From Salinivibrio sharmensis (lineage in GTDB: Bacteria; Pseudomonadota; Gammaproteobacteria; Enterobacterales; Vibrionaceae), in the NCBI RefSeq assembly GCF_001995985.1, contig NZ_MUFC01000003.1:124001-188000 (forward strand): a DNA stretch of 64,000 nt. The letters run 5' to 3'. Shown here piece after piece: positions 10,244 to 18,552 of this stretch (within the stretch, counting starts at the first letter, position 1; every line of letters starts with the position of its first letter). The notes under the pieces are model-generated. The model did no database searches, was not told the DNA's origin, and worked only from the letters and a program-made list of their open reading frames with translations. The translations under genes and the position numbers were made by a program.

Positions 10244-11483
10244 AGGATACTAAATCCGTTTGGCTATCTTGGATGAGCTGGTTTCGTCCACCAGCCTTAG
10301 CTTGGTACAAACACCTATCCGCGCGCTGAACAAGTTCATCAATGCGGGCATCGGCATGGACCATCCCTATACTGATGGTGATTGAAAACGCTTTATCGTA
10401 GGGTGACCAAACGGTCTTTTCCAACTCTTCCCGCATCGCCTCAAGTCGGCGCACAAAGCCCAGCTCGTCATTGCCATAGAGGATACAGAATTCCTCGCCA
10501 CCGAAACGAGCGACCATGCCCTCCGGAAAATAGCGTTTCATCATCTTTGCCAGCTCAATCAGCGTAATATCGCCGATATGATGACCAAATTGATCATTGA
10601 TCTTTTTAAAATGATCGACGTCGATCAACGCTAAACTCCGCGGCCCCTTGTGTGAACGTGTGTGAGGGTGCTCGAAAAAGTAACGTCGATTCCACACTTG
10701 GGTTAAATAATCCGTGTTGGCCATATTGAATAGGCGACGCTCAGTATCGAGCGCATTCAGTGTGCTGTGCAAGCGACAATAAAATTCCTCTTGGTTAAAC
10801 GGTTTGGCCAAAAAGTCATTCGCACCCGCTTTTAAAAATCGCGCCGTTAAGCTGGGATCTTCCTCACCCGATAAGCCTATAATTGCCAACTGGCCGTCTG
10901 TTTTCAGTTTGCGTAATGCCTTAACCACACTCACGCCATCCATTTCTGGCATGGTGTAATCGGTAATCACCAAAGAAATTCGCTTATCACGCCGCACCAT
11001 AGCTAATGCCTCTTGACCATTTTGTGCCTCAAGGACATTGAGGTATTGCCGCTCTAATAAGCTGCGCACGTAACGACGTGCCGTCAGCGAATCATCAACA
11101 ACTAACACATGGTGCTGATGGTTCTTTTCCAGGCGGTTGAGTAACGGCGCTATCGATGACACGCACGAGGGACTATCTTTAGGGATGTAATCAATCACGG
11201 TTTTGGCTAGCACACGCTCTCGAGTCCGTGCATCCATCATCGCAGTGAGTACAATCACTTTTATATCCAATGACAAACAAACATCAATGATTTCACCGTC
11301 CTGCCCATCGGGCAGGCAATAGTCGAGGATAGCGCAAAGAAAGTCAGTCTCTTGGTTGAGAATCGTCTCTGCTTGTTCGATTGAGTTTGCTATACATGGG
11401 ATGTATCCGGCCTTTCGTATCTCGGCTTCAAGTAACCGCCTGAAAGGTCGACTATCTTCCACAACCAACACTTTATATTCCAT
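10242..11483 (-). CDS. PleD-like response regulator, REC-REC-GGDEF diguanylate cyclase
   Basis: This is a predicted phosphorylation-controlled diguanylate cyclase that makes cyclic di-GMP. There are two receiver domains (about 3-120 and 125-245), with phospho-acceptor Asp54 (ILDYCLP) and Asp175 (VITDYTMPEMDG), then a GGDEF domain (about 255-405). The active motif GGEEF is at 328-332 and DxLTQVWNRRYF opens the domain. The allosteric I-site slot, five residues before GGEEF, reads FPEG rather than RxxD, so classical product inhibition is probably absent. I start at ATG 11483 (MEYKVLVVEDSR); a TTG two codons upstream is the alternative, and neither has a strong ribosome-binding sequence. It is a close paralog of the next gene upstream, and no histidine kinase is adjacent. 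Confidence 0.9.
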   Translation of the reverse strand: MEYKVLVVEDSRPFRRLLEAEIRKAGYIPCIANSIEQAETILNQETDFLCAILDYCLPDGQDGEIIDVCLSLDIKVIVLTAMMDARTRERVLAKTVIDYIPKDSPSCVSSIAPLLNRLEKNHQHHVLVVDDSLTARRYVRSLLERQYLNVLEAQNGQEALAMVRRDKRISLVITDYTMPEMDGVSVVKALRKLKTDGQLAIIGLSGEEDPSLTARFLKAGANDFLAKPFNQEEFYCRLHSTLNALDTERRLFNMANTDYLTQVWNRRYFFEHPHTRSHKGPRSLALIDVDHFKKINDQFGHHIGDITLIELAKMMKRYFPEGMVARFGGEEFCILYGNDELGFVRRLEAMREELEKTVWSPYDKAFSITISIGMVHADARIDELVQRADRCLYQAKAGGRNQLIQDSQTDLVS

Positions 11484-11699
11484 CTGCAACGCACCACGTC
11501 TTCACGTAAATTTTGCGCGGCAAAGCGCGCAACGGGGCAAGAATCGGTACAGGTTAAGGGCAACACGTCGCGCATAGATAGAAACTGCGCAAAATTCTCA
11601 CCCCTGATACACATCTCGCAGGATTTTGACGCAAAACCGTATCAATATGGCTACTTTTTTACTCAAAAAGACAAAAAATAAAGACAAAAAGAAAGGTTG

Positions 11700-12938
11700 T
11701 TAGTTTTGAGAAACAACCAATTGGTTTCGACCAGATGCTTTAGCTTGATACAAGGCTTGATCTGCCATTTGTAAAAGCTGTGGCACGGTTGTCGCTTGAG
11801 CGTCTACCCCTATACTCACCGTAATGTTAAGCGTTTGCCCTAACACTCGGATAGGATTAGCGGCGATAGCTTGACGATAGCGCTCTAACGATTGTTTAAA
11901 CGTGGTTAAATCACGGCAGGATAAGACACAAAATTCTTCACCGCCCAAGCGCGCAACCATATCTTCCGGGCAGTAATCTGCGAGTCTATGAGCCACTTCT
12001 ACTAGGACATCATCACCCACATGGTGGCCAAATTCATCATTAACGCGTTTAAAGTAGTCTATATCGATGATAGCTAACTGTTTAGGCTCTTCAGTCGCTA
12101 ACTGCTCACACCGTTCAAAGAAATATCGGCGGTTCCAAAGCTGAGTCAGGAAATCCGTGTTCGCTAATTTAAATAGCCGCCATTCGGTATCGATGGCATT
12201 TAAGCAGCTATGAACGCGACAAAAAAACTCTTCCTGATTAAACGGTTTGGGGAGGTAATCATTGGCACCTGCCTTGAGAAAGCGTGCCGTCAACGCCCCA
12301 TCATTGTGCCCAGACAAACCAATGATCGCCTGTGAACACTCGGTATCTTTCTTACGAAGCGCATACACAAGCTGAAGGCCATCCATTTTGGGCATTTCGT
12401 AATCAGTAATAATCAGCGATATATCTGGCGTTCTTTCCAGCACGTCAAGTGCCTGCTCACCATTTTCAGCCTCCAATACGGTTAGATACTGACGCGCTAA
12501 CAACGCAGAGATGCGTTTACGTATCGAGGCTGAGTCATCAACCACCAGCACGCGGTGTCCTTGATTGTCAGCCAATCGCTTAATGAGTCGGCACACTGCA
12601 TCAATACAATGGCTACTGTCTTTGGGGATATAATCGATAATGGGCTTTGATAATATCTCATCACGCGTTTTCTCTGTTTGCGAGGCAGTGAGGACAACCA
12701 CTTTCAGCCCGGCGGCTAAACAGAGATCGATGACTTCGCCGTGGTGTGCATCCGGCAAATTATAGTCGAGGATCGCACAGAGAAAGGTTGTGTGATGATC
12801 TAGCACATCCCTCGTTTCTGCTAGGCAGGTACAGGTCTTAGTGGCAAAACCCGCTTTTCTCACCTGTTGTTCAGCCAGCATGCGAAAAGACCGGCTGTCT
12901 TCAACGATAAGTACCGGCTCCAACGACTGCCTCCCCAT
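11700..12938 (-). CDS. PleD-like response regulator, REC-REC-GGDEF diguanylate cyclase (paralog)
   Basis: It has the same architecture and strong similarity to the neighbouring 10242-11483 gene, consistent with tandem duplication. The first receiver domain has acceptor Asp58 (ILDYNLPD) and the second has Asp179 (IITDYEMPKMDG). The GGDEF domain carries GGEEF at 332-336. The I-site slot is CPED, so the arginine of RxxD is missing here too. The coordinates start at ATG 12938 (MGRQSLEPVLIVEDSR). However, a GGAGG sits six bases before an in-frame TTG at 12923, and starting there (MEPVLIVEDSR) aligns exactly with the paralog's MEYKVLVVEDSR. The TTG may therefore be the true start. Confidence 0.9.
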   Translation of the reverse strand: MGRQSLEPVLIVEDSRSFRMLAEQQVRKAGFATKTCTCLAETRDVLDHHTTFLCAILDYNLPDAHHGEVIDLCLAAGLKVVVLTASQTEKTRDEILSKPIIDYIPKDSSHCIDAVCRLIKRLADNQGHRVLVVDDSASIRKRISALLARQYLTVLEAENGEQALDVLERTPDISLIITDYEMPKMDGLQLVYALRKKDTECSQAIIGLSGHNDGALTARFLKAGANDYLPKPFNQEEFFCRVHSCLNAIDTEWRLFKLANTDFLTQLWNRRYFFERCEQLATEEPKQLAIIDIDYFKRVNDEFGHHVGDDVLVEVAHRLADYCPEDMVARLGGEEFCVLSCRDLTTFKQSLERYRQAIAANPIRVLGQTLNITVSIGVDAQATTVPQLLQMADQALYQAKASGRNQLVVSQN

Positions 12939-13002
12939 TTAAAGCTACACTTTGACGAGTGTAGCAGCCAAACAGGGAGATAGCGCTAACTAGGAGGTAA
13001 TG

Positions 13003-13503
13003 TTAACTAGAGGCGCTGATATCGGCGTTATTGATACAAAGTTCAGTTTGCTTGCTAAGTATATTTATCAGCAAAATACAGCGCTTCTCGCCGTCTTTTT
13101 CTTTGAAGATCGCTTCCGTGCCAGCAAACTGCCCCTGCTCAATCATCACTGACTGTCCGGGCTTGAACCCTTGATAGAGTGCGTCACGCTGTTCGTCACA
13201 GTCTTCCACCATCATCAGCTGTTGGATCAACGCCAAGTCGACCTTGATCGGGTACGCGCCTTGGCGAACGAAATCAACCACACCACGTGTGGAACGCACA
13301 CTGGTATATTGCACGAGGTCGGGATCAAAGCAGACAAAAATATAGTTGGGGAAGAGCGGCTCTTCAACGTGCTGACACTTGCCACGGCGCAACTTTTCCA
13401 CCGTCACGGTCGGGTAGTAACAATCAACGCCTTGGCGCTTTAAATTTTGTTCTGCACGTTGCTGTTCCGCGCGCTTACAATAAAGTAGATACCAATGTTT
13501 CAT
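13003..13503 (-). CDS. rfaH: Transcription antitermination protein RfaH
   Basis: RfaH is a NusG paralog recruited at ops sites. It suppresses pausing and Rho termination in long operons for surface polysaccharides and similar products. The 166-residue protein starts MKHWYLLYCKRAEQQRAEQN and has the NGN-domain segment EPLFPNYIFVCFDP and TRGVVDFVR. The C-terminal KOW-type domain contains GQFAGTEAIFKEKDGEKRCILL. The frame stays open upstream to 13611, but residues before Met at 13503 do not resemble the family, and a GGGACAG precedes this ATG. It lies between the GGDEF pair and the RssB-like gene, all on the minus strand. I saw no ops element in the window, so its targets lie elsewhere. Confidence 0.93.
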   Translation of the reverse strand: MKHWYLLYCKRAEQQRAEQNLKRQGVDCYYPTVTVEKLRRGKCQHVEEPLFPNYIFVCFDPDLVQYTSVRSTRGVVDFVRQGAYPIKVDLALIQQLMMVEDCDEQRDALYQGFKPGQSVMIEQGQFAGTEAIFKEKDGEKRCILLINILSKQTELCINNADISASS

Positions 13504-13657
13504 GTCGTTCTGTCCCTGATGTCTATCGACAGTGGCAACCTGTCCAGAGCCACGTGAGTATACGGATGTTAAGTCCGCACAGCAACAAGGGCGAGCGCTA
13601 ATCGCAGCCACTCACCTTTGCATAGGGTTAACGATTCGACATGGTATCGCTGAGTTA

Positions 13658-14713
13658 TTAGGCGATTTTTTGAATATCGACGCTGAAACTGTTCAAGCCA
13701 ACTTCATTCAACGACACACGCGCATCACCTGATTGAAGATCGACACTTTGAAACTGGCTCGAGAAGGCATCGCGCCCCAACCAATGATCACTGTGAACAA
13801 GGCTTGTCGCTCCACAGCTATCGACCGTGGCTTTTACCCCCGCCGGTAAAATATCAAGCTGATTGTCGGCGGTGTTTAACACACCGAACATCGCACGAAC
13901 CGGCGATGTGTAGGCTGAGGCTCGAATCGCATCCTCGATCCGTTTTACCAAGGTGAGAAACCCCCTCTCATTAACATCACCTGAGCGGACGAAATCATTA
14001 AAAAACGCACGGATCATTAAGGTGGTCGCGGTGCCGTCTTCCTCTGCAGAGGCAGAGTCGACCACATAAAATGCCATTTTCCCGCCCATCAACCACGCAT
14101 AATCCAGCACAATGGGATTGGCATCTGCCGATTGCAGTGAGTGATAAGAAAGACGCCACGCACCTTGTTGCGAGTCGGGCTCTGGCATCAGCCCCATTAA
14201 TAATTCACGTGCGCTACCTGGGTTGTGGCGTAACGCATCAAGGTGCCATTTGAGTTCCGTCTCTGACGCACCGCGATCTGTATCTTCGCTCACCTTAAAC
14301 CATTGCTGACTAAAATCATCGCTGGCGTGTACATCGTCGTTCGCATCATCAACCACCGCCTCAATGGCTTTTTTAACCACGTTGATATCTTCGATCGGTT
14401 TGATCAAAAAGTCTTTTACCCCAAAGCGAAGCGCTTGGGCAACGTCAGCCATCCCTCCGGTACCAGAGATCACAATCATAGGTAGCATTGGATACTCGAG
14501 GCTCACCTCCTCAACGAACTCTAAGCCTGTCATCACCGGCATCGACAGATCACTAATCAATAGGTCAGGAATCGACTTTCGCAGCGCTTGCAACCCTTCT
14601 AAACCATTTTCGACTTCACGAACTACCGCTCCCTCTCTCTCGAGAAAAGACGCAATCATCCGACTGAAGACGGGATCATCCTCGACGATTAAAATCTCTT
14701 TATTATGCAACAC
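13658..14713 (-). CDS. rssB: RssB-like response regulator (candidate RpoS degradation adaptor)
   Basis: The N-terminal receiver domain (about 5-125) has acidic residues Asp12/Asp13 and acceptor Asp55 (LLISDLSMPVMTGL). The segment MADVAQALRFGVKDFLIKPI is close to the matching stretch of E. coli RssB. A linker is followed by a C-terminal domain (about 185-351) with the length and layout of the degenerate PP2C-like output domain of RssB (SYHSLQSADANP, then MAFYVVDSASAEEDGTATTLMIRAFF). In E. coli RssB binds sigma-S and delivers it to ClpXP. No kinase is linked, as for E. coli rssB. Other PP2C-output regulators are possible, so the RpoS role is inferred from similarity. Confidence 0.75.
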   Translation of the reverse strand: MLHNKEILIVEDDPVFSRMIASFLEREGAVVREVENGLEGLQALRKSIPDLLISDLSMPVMTGLEFVEEVSLEYPMLPMIVISGTGGMADVAQALRFGVKDFLIKPIEDINVVKKAIEAVVDDANDDVHASDDFSQQWFKVSEDTDRGASETELKWHLDALRHNPGSARELLMGLMPEPDSQQGAWRLSYHSLQSADANPIVLDYAWLMGGKMAFYVVDSASAEEDGTATTLMIRAFFNDFVRSGDVNERGFLTLVKRIEDAIRASAYTSPVRAMFGVLNTADNQLDILPAGVKATVDSCGATSLVHSDHWLGRDAFSSQFQSVDLQSGDARVSLNEVGLNSFSVDIQKIA

Positions 14714-15224
14714 GACGCTCTCCTCCAGGACTGCAAAGCAGCGGCTGTTTCATTCTCACTGCACTAATCGTAGTTGAATTCAGACACACCTGTGACCGCT
14801 AATGATATTTAATTCAGTAGCGATCTATAAACAGCTGTTTAAAATAATAATATTCTTAGCGTTCAAGCAGGTGAACCGTCAAAGCCATTTATCGGCAGCA
14901 TAAAAAAGGCTTGAAAATCAATGACACTATAAGAGTACGCTACTCTGTATTAAAAGTAAGACTTATAACAATTAATACATGATGTCTATCACAAGAATGT
15001 ATATCGGTATTGTCTAAATCTCGAGCCAGTTAGAAGGGCACAGAAAAGCGATTTTTTTGTCGGGAGGAAAACTTGCCAATTGAGACACCAACAACTATTC
15101 CTTATTAAAGGAGAGTGTATACGGCATCTGTCTCCGCACGCTAGCAGAGAAGACGTTTTACTTGAGGCGTCGTGCGCCGACCGTTGCACCTGACTTCACT
15201 GAGGGAATAACGAGCGGGGTTACT
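14714..15224. other. AT-rich divergent intergenic region between rssB and the Yip1-family gene
   Basis: This stretch of about 510 bases separates two divergently oriented genes and must hold both promoters. It is visibly A/T-rich around 14790-14990. I could not find a hexamer pair with correct spacing, a terminator or a convincing small gene. The short open frames here have no ribosome-binding sequence or recognisable protein. Confidence 0.4.
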
Positions 15225-15824
15225 ATGATTTTAAGTCATTTATTGGGGTTATATACCCATCCCAAAAAGGAATGGAAAGCGATTGGCGAACGCCATGAGG
15301 CCGCCTCAAACAGCATTGGCCACGCGTTGTTACTGGCGTTAATCCCGCCTGTTTGTGCCTATTACGCGAGCGTCCATATTGGTTGGCAGATAGGCGCGGG
15401 GGATCCCATATTTATGACCCCGCAAAGCGCACTGTTTATCGCCAGTGCTATGTATCTTGCGTTGTTAGGCGGTGTTGCGGCACTTGCTTATCTCACCCTA
15501 TGGATGAGCCGAACATTCGGTTCAGCCCCGACTTATACCCAATGCTTGGAGCTTGCGGCCTACACGGCAACGCCGATTTTCATGGTGGGGCTTGCAACCC
15601 TCTACCCAGTGGTGTGGTTTGTGATGATCGTCGGCTTAATTGGTATTGCCTACTCTGTCTACCTCCTCTACACAGGGGTACCGATATTGATGGAAATCCC
15701 TGAAGAGCGAGGGTTTATCTATGCGAGCTCTGTCGTCACTTGCGGGTTAGTCTTGCTGGTCGCGATCCTTGCAGCCTCTGTCATCCTTTGGAATGTCGGC
15801 ATGGGACCTGTCTTTACCCATTAA
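15225..15824 (+). CDS. Yip1-domain inner membrane protein
   Basis: This is a 199-residue polytopic inner membrane protein of the bacterial Yip1 family; no molecular function is established. It starts MILSHLLGLYTHPKKEWKAI, in which the short amphipathic lead with P-K-K-E-W is typical of the family. About five hydrophobic helices follow (around 34-50, 70-92, 105-130, 132-155 and 170-192). ATG 15225 is preferred over an in-frame ATG at 15162 because it is preceded by GAGCGGGG and the extra 21 residues are unlike the family. It stands alone on the plus strand between rssB and purF. Confidence 0.8.
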   Translation: MILSHLLGLYTHPKKEWKAIGERHEAASNSIGHALLLALIPPVCAYYASVHIGWQIGAGDPIFMTPQSALFIASAMYLALLGGVAALAYLTLWMSRTFGSAPTYTQCLELAAYTATPIFMVGLATLYPVVWFVMIVGLIGIAYSVYLLYTGVPILMEIPEERGFIYASSVVTCGLVLLVAILAASVILWNVGMGPVFTH

Positions 15825-15852
15825 TCGACATGCATTCAACGGGCTAACACTG

Positions 15853-15884
15853 AAAAACGCCGCGATATCTGTCGCGGCGTTTTC
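15853..15884. terminator. Bidirectional terminator between the Yip1-family gene and purF
   Basis: ACGCCGCGA (15857-15865) pairs with TCGCGGCGT (15872-15880), flanked by A and T runs on the two sides. It lies in the 62-base convergent gap and can end transcription from both sides. Confidence 0.85.
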
Positions 15885-15886
15885 AA

Positions 15887-17401
15887 TTAATCCTCGTTAT
15901 GTATCTCTAAGTTAGCCAGCTCTTGCTGCTGCTCGCGCACCGTTTTCGCATCGTCGTTCCGCAAGCTTTGTATATACTCGAGGTAAGCTTGATCGACATC
16001 CTGAGTGACGTATTCACCGCTAAACACCGACGTCTCAAAGCGCTCAATCGCCGGGTTCGCTTCGCCAACCGCTGCCACCAAGTCAGAAAGATCTTGGTAG
16101 ACCAAGCCATCCGCACCAATCAATTGACCAATTTCATCGACTTCACGACCATGGGCGATCAGCTCATTAACGCTGGGCATGTCGATGCCATAGACGTTAG
16201 GAAAACGCACTTCGGGGGCGGCTGACGCCATATACACTTCTTTTGCCCCGGCCTCGCGCGCCATTTCGATTATTTGCTCCGAGGTGGTGCCGCGGACTAT
16301 CGAATCATCGACTAACAGAACGCGTTTGTCTTTAAATTCAGAACGAATCGCATTGAGTTTACGGCGCACCGATTTCCGACGCATTTGTTGCCCGGGCATA
16401 ATAAAGGTTCGACCGACGTAACGGTTTTTGACAAAGCCTTGGCGATAAGGCTTTCCGAGTACTTGGGCGATTTCTAAGGCGATGTCGCAGGAGGTCTCTG
16501 GAATGGGGATCACCACATCAATATCAACGTCATCCCACTCACGTTGAATTTTAGCGCCCAGCTTCTGCCCCATGCGAATACGGGCACCGTAAACCGAGAC
16601 CTTGTCAATAAAGGAGTCTGGGCGAGAGAAGTAGACAAATTCAAAGATGCAGGGATTTAAACTCGGCGCATCCGCACATTGGCTGGTATGCAGTTGCCCA
16701 TCCAGCGTGATATAGATAGCTTCACCGGGTGCCACATCACGGACAAAATCAAACCCGACTGCATCCAATGCCACTGTCTCCGACGCCACCATGTATTCAG
16801 TGCCGGCCTCTGTATCGCGTTTACCTAAACAGAGTGGCCGAATGCCCTTAGGATCACGAAACGCTATCACTCCGTGGCCGATGACCATGGCCACGACCGC
16901 ATAAGCCCCCGACACTTGTCGATGCACCGACGCCACCGCGGCAAACATATCGTCAACCGTTAATGGATGCGATGTCGCGGTTGATAACTGGTGGGCAAGG
17001 ACGTTAAGAAGGATTTCAGAATCAGAGGTGGTATTAAGGTGACGACGGTCTTTTTCGAATAGCGACTGACGCAAGTCTTGTGCGTTGGTGAGGTTACCAT
17101 TGTGCGCCAGGGTAATGCCGTATGGCGAGTTCACATAAAACGGCTGCGCTTCTGACGCGCTCGAGCTTCCCGCGGTTGGATAACGCACATGCCCAATGCC
17201 AACTTGGCCTTGTAAGCGCTGCATATGCTTAAGTTGAAACACATCCTTTACGAGACCATTGGCTTTTCTAAGCCGGAAACGATTGTCGTCAATAGTGACA
17301 ATCCCGGCGGCATCCTGCCCCCGGTGTTGTAGCACCGTTAGTGCATCATAAATGGACTGATTGACCGGGGTGTTACCAACGATTCCAACAATACCACACA
17401 T
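15887..17401 (-). CDS. purF: Amidophosphoribosyltransferase
   Basis: PurF catalyses the first committed step of purine synthesis, making 5-phosphoribosylamine from PRPP and glutamine. The 504-residue protein begins [15 protein letters not shown], so the N-terminal nucleophile Cys is exposed after Met removal. It contains the glutaminase domain ([28 protein letters not shown]) and the phosphoribosyltransferase domain with the PRPP loop [18 protein letters not shown] (about residues 360-378). It is the last gene of a folC-dedD-cvpA-purF run. A PurR box upstream of cvpA should control cvpA and purF. Confidence 0.98.
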   Translation of the reverse strand: MCGIVGIVGNTPVNQSIYDALTVLQHRGQDAAGIVTIDDNRFRLRKANGLVKDVFQLKHMQRLQGQVGIGHVRYPTAGSSSASEAQPFYVNSPYGITLAHNGNLTNAQDLRQSLFEKDRRHLNTTSDSEILLNVLAHQLSTATSHPLTVDDMFAAVASVHRQVSGAYAVVAMVIGHGVIAFRDPKGIRPLCLGKRDTEAGTEYMVASETVALDAVGFDFVRDVAPGEAIYITLDGQLHTSQCADAPSLNPCIFEFVYFSRPDSFIDKVSVYGARIRMGQKLGAKIQREWDDVDIDVVIPIPETSCDIALEIAQVLGKPYRQGFVKNRYVGRTFIMPGQQMRRKSVRRKLNAIRSEFKDKRVLLVDDSIVRGTTSEQIIEMAREAGAKEVYMASAAPEVRFPNVYGIDMPSVNELIAHGREVDEIGQLIGADGLVYQDLSDLVAAVGEANPAIERFETSVFSGEYVTQDVDQAYLEYIQSLRNDDAKTVREQQQELANLEIHNED

Positions 17402-17432
17402 GTCAGCGATTCCTTGTTACGCGAATATCATC

Positions 17433-17930
17433 CTAAGATCCGGCGATCTCAGGTAAGAAACTGGAACTGTTCTCGAGATAGTGGAAAAACCATTCAATCA
17501 CTACCGCAAAGTTAGGAATAAGTTGCGACCGCCCCCATGCTTGGGTGTGAGCCACCGACGTAAAGGCATCCAGGAAGAAGAGCATCGCGGCAATAATGAG
17601 TACACCACGCACACTTCCAAACACCATACCCAGCACCCTATCGGTACCAGACAACCCGGTTTTCTCTACCAACTGAGCAATCACATAATTGACCACCGCC
17701 CCCACAATTAAGGTGGCAATGAACAACAAGGCTATTGCGCTACCATTACGAATAACGGCATCTTCGATATTGGTCAGGTAAACCGCCAGTTGCGTATAAA
17801 ACTGACTGGCGATAAAAAACGCACCAAACCATATCACCAATGACAATGCTTCTTTAACAAAGCCTCGAATCACACTAACTAGCGCCGAAAAACCAATGAC
17901 GCCAATAATGAGGTAATCAATCCAATTCAT
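17433..17930 (-). CDS. cvpA: Colicin V production protein CvpA
   Basis: CvpA is a small inner membrane protein of unclear mechanism, needed for colicin V production and for envelope stress resistance in enterics. The 165-residue product has four hydrophobic helices. It carries the family stretch IRGFVKEALSLVIWFGAFFI and the strongly conserved NYVIAQLVEKTGLSGTDRVL. I start at ATG 17930 (MNWIDYLIIGVIGF), which matches E. coli MVWIDY; a GTG three codons upstream (17939) is also open. It precedes purF by 31 bases and forms the usual cvpA-purF pair with a PurR operator in front. Confidence 0.95.
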   Translation of the reverse strand: MNWIDYLIIGVIGFSALVSVIRGFVKEALSLVIWFGAFFIASQFYTQLAVYLTNIEDAVIRNGSAIALLFIATLIVGAVVNYVIAQLVEKTGLSGTDRVLGMVFGSVRGVLIIAAMLFFLDAFTSVAHTQAWGRSQLIPNFAVVIEWFFHYLENSSSFLPEIAGS

Positions 17931-17977
17931 CGTATTCACTTGCTCGAGACGTGCGCATTCTAACAGAAAAAATGCTC

Positions 17978-17993
17978 ACGCAAACGTTTTCTT
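17978..17993. promoter_or_regulatory. PurR operator upstream of cvpA-purF
   Basis: ACGCAAACGTTTTCTT fits the PurR consensus and lies 48 bases before the cvpA ATG, overlapping the last codon of dedD. The position matches the known PurR control of cvpA-purF in E. coli. Confidence 0.85.
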
Positions 17994-18540
17994 ATTGGGT
18001 GAGTGGGTCAAATTTACGCAATTGACCCTTCAATCCTGTCAAAGATTGCAAATCAGTCAGTTGCGATTCTAGCGCCGATTTGGAGACGTGAGGCCCCACG
18101 ACCACCTTGGCTAAGTCATCTGGCTGAATGTCTTTGGGTAAGATATGTGCTTGGTAGCCTTTTTCGCGTAATTGTTTGACCAAACGTCGTGCGTTGTCTT
18201 GGTTGCGAAAGGTGCCGAGCCGGATCATCCACGCCCCTTTTTGGTCACTGGCTGGCGAAGAGGCAGTTTCACTAGACACCGGTTTAGACGCAGGCTCGCT
18301 GTCCGTTGCCTTTGTCTGACGTTCTTTAACCTTGGTGTCTGGCGCCTCCACCTCAACCACTTGTGGTGCTTGAATCGGTGTTTGGCTCACCTCACTGTCA
18401 AAATCATCCCGTAGCGGGATACTCTCATAGCTCTCTTGATAATGCTCTTTTTTGCCATCAAGCACATCTGGCAGCACTATCACACCAATAGACACCAACA
18501 CCAAGGTACCAACGATTCTTTTTTGTAACTTACTGGCCAC
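17992..18540 (-). CDS. dedD: Cell-division protein DedD, SPOR domain
   Basis: DedD is a bitopic inner-membrane protein that reaches the septum through its SPOR domain, which binds denuded peptidoglycan. The 182-residue product has a short cytoplasmic lead, one transmembrane helix (about 9-24, GTLVLVSIGVIVLPDVL) and a long hydrophilic T/S/P/E-rich periplasmic linker. The C-terminal SPOR domain (about 100-178) contains WMIRLGTFRNQDNARRLVKQL and QAHILPK. It starts at GTG 18540 with GGAG five bases upstream. It lies 12 bases after folC and before cvpA, as in E. coli. Confidence 0.93.
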   Translation of the reverse strand: MASKLQKRIVGTLVLVSIGVIVLPDVLDGKKEHYQESYESIPLRDDFDSEVSQTPIQAPQVVEVEAPDTKVKERQTKATDSEPASKPVSSETASSPASDQKGAWMIRLGTFRNQDNARRLVKQLREKGYQAHILPKDIQPDDLAKVVVGPHVSKSALESQLTDLQSLTGLKGQLRKFDPLTQ

Positions 18541-18552
18541 AATGACTCCGTT

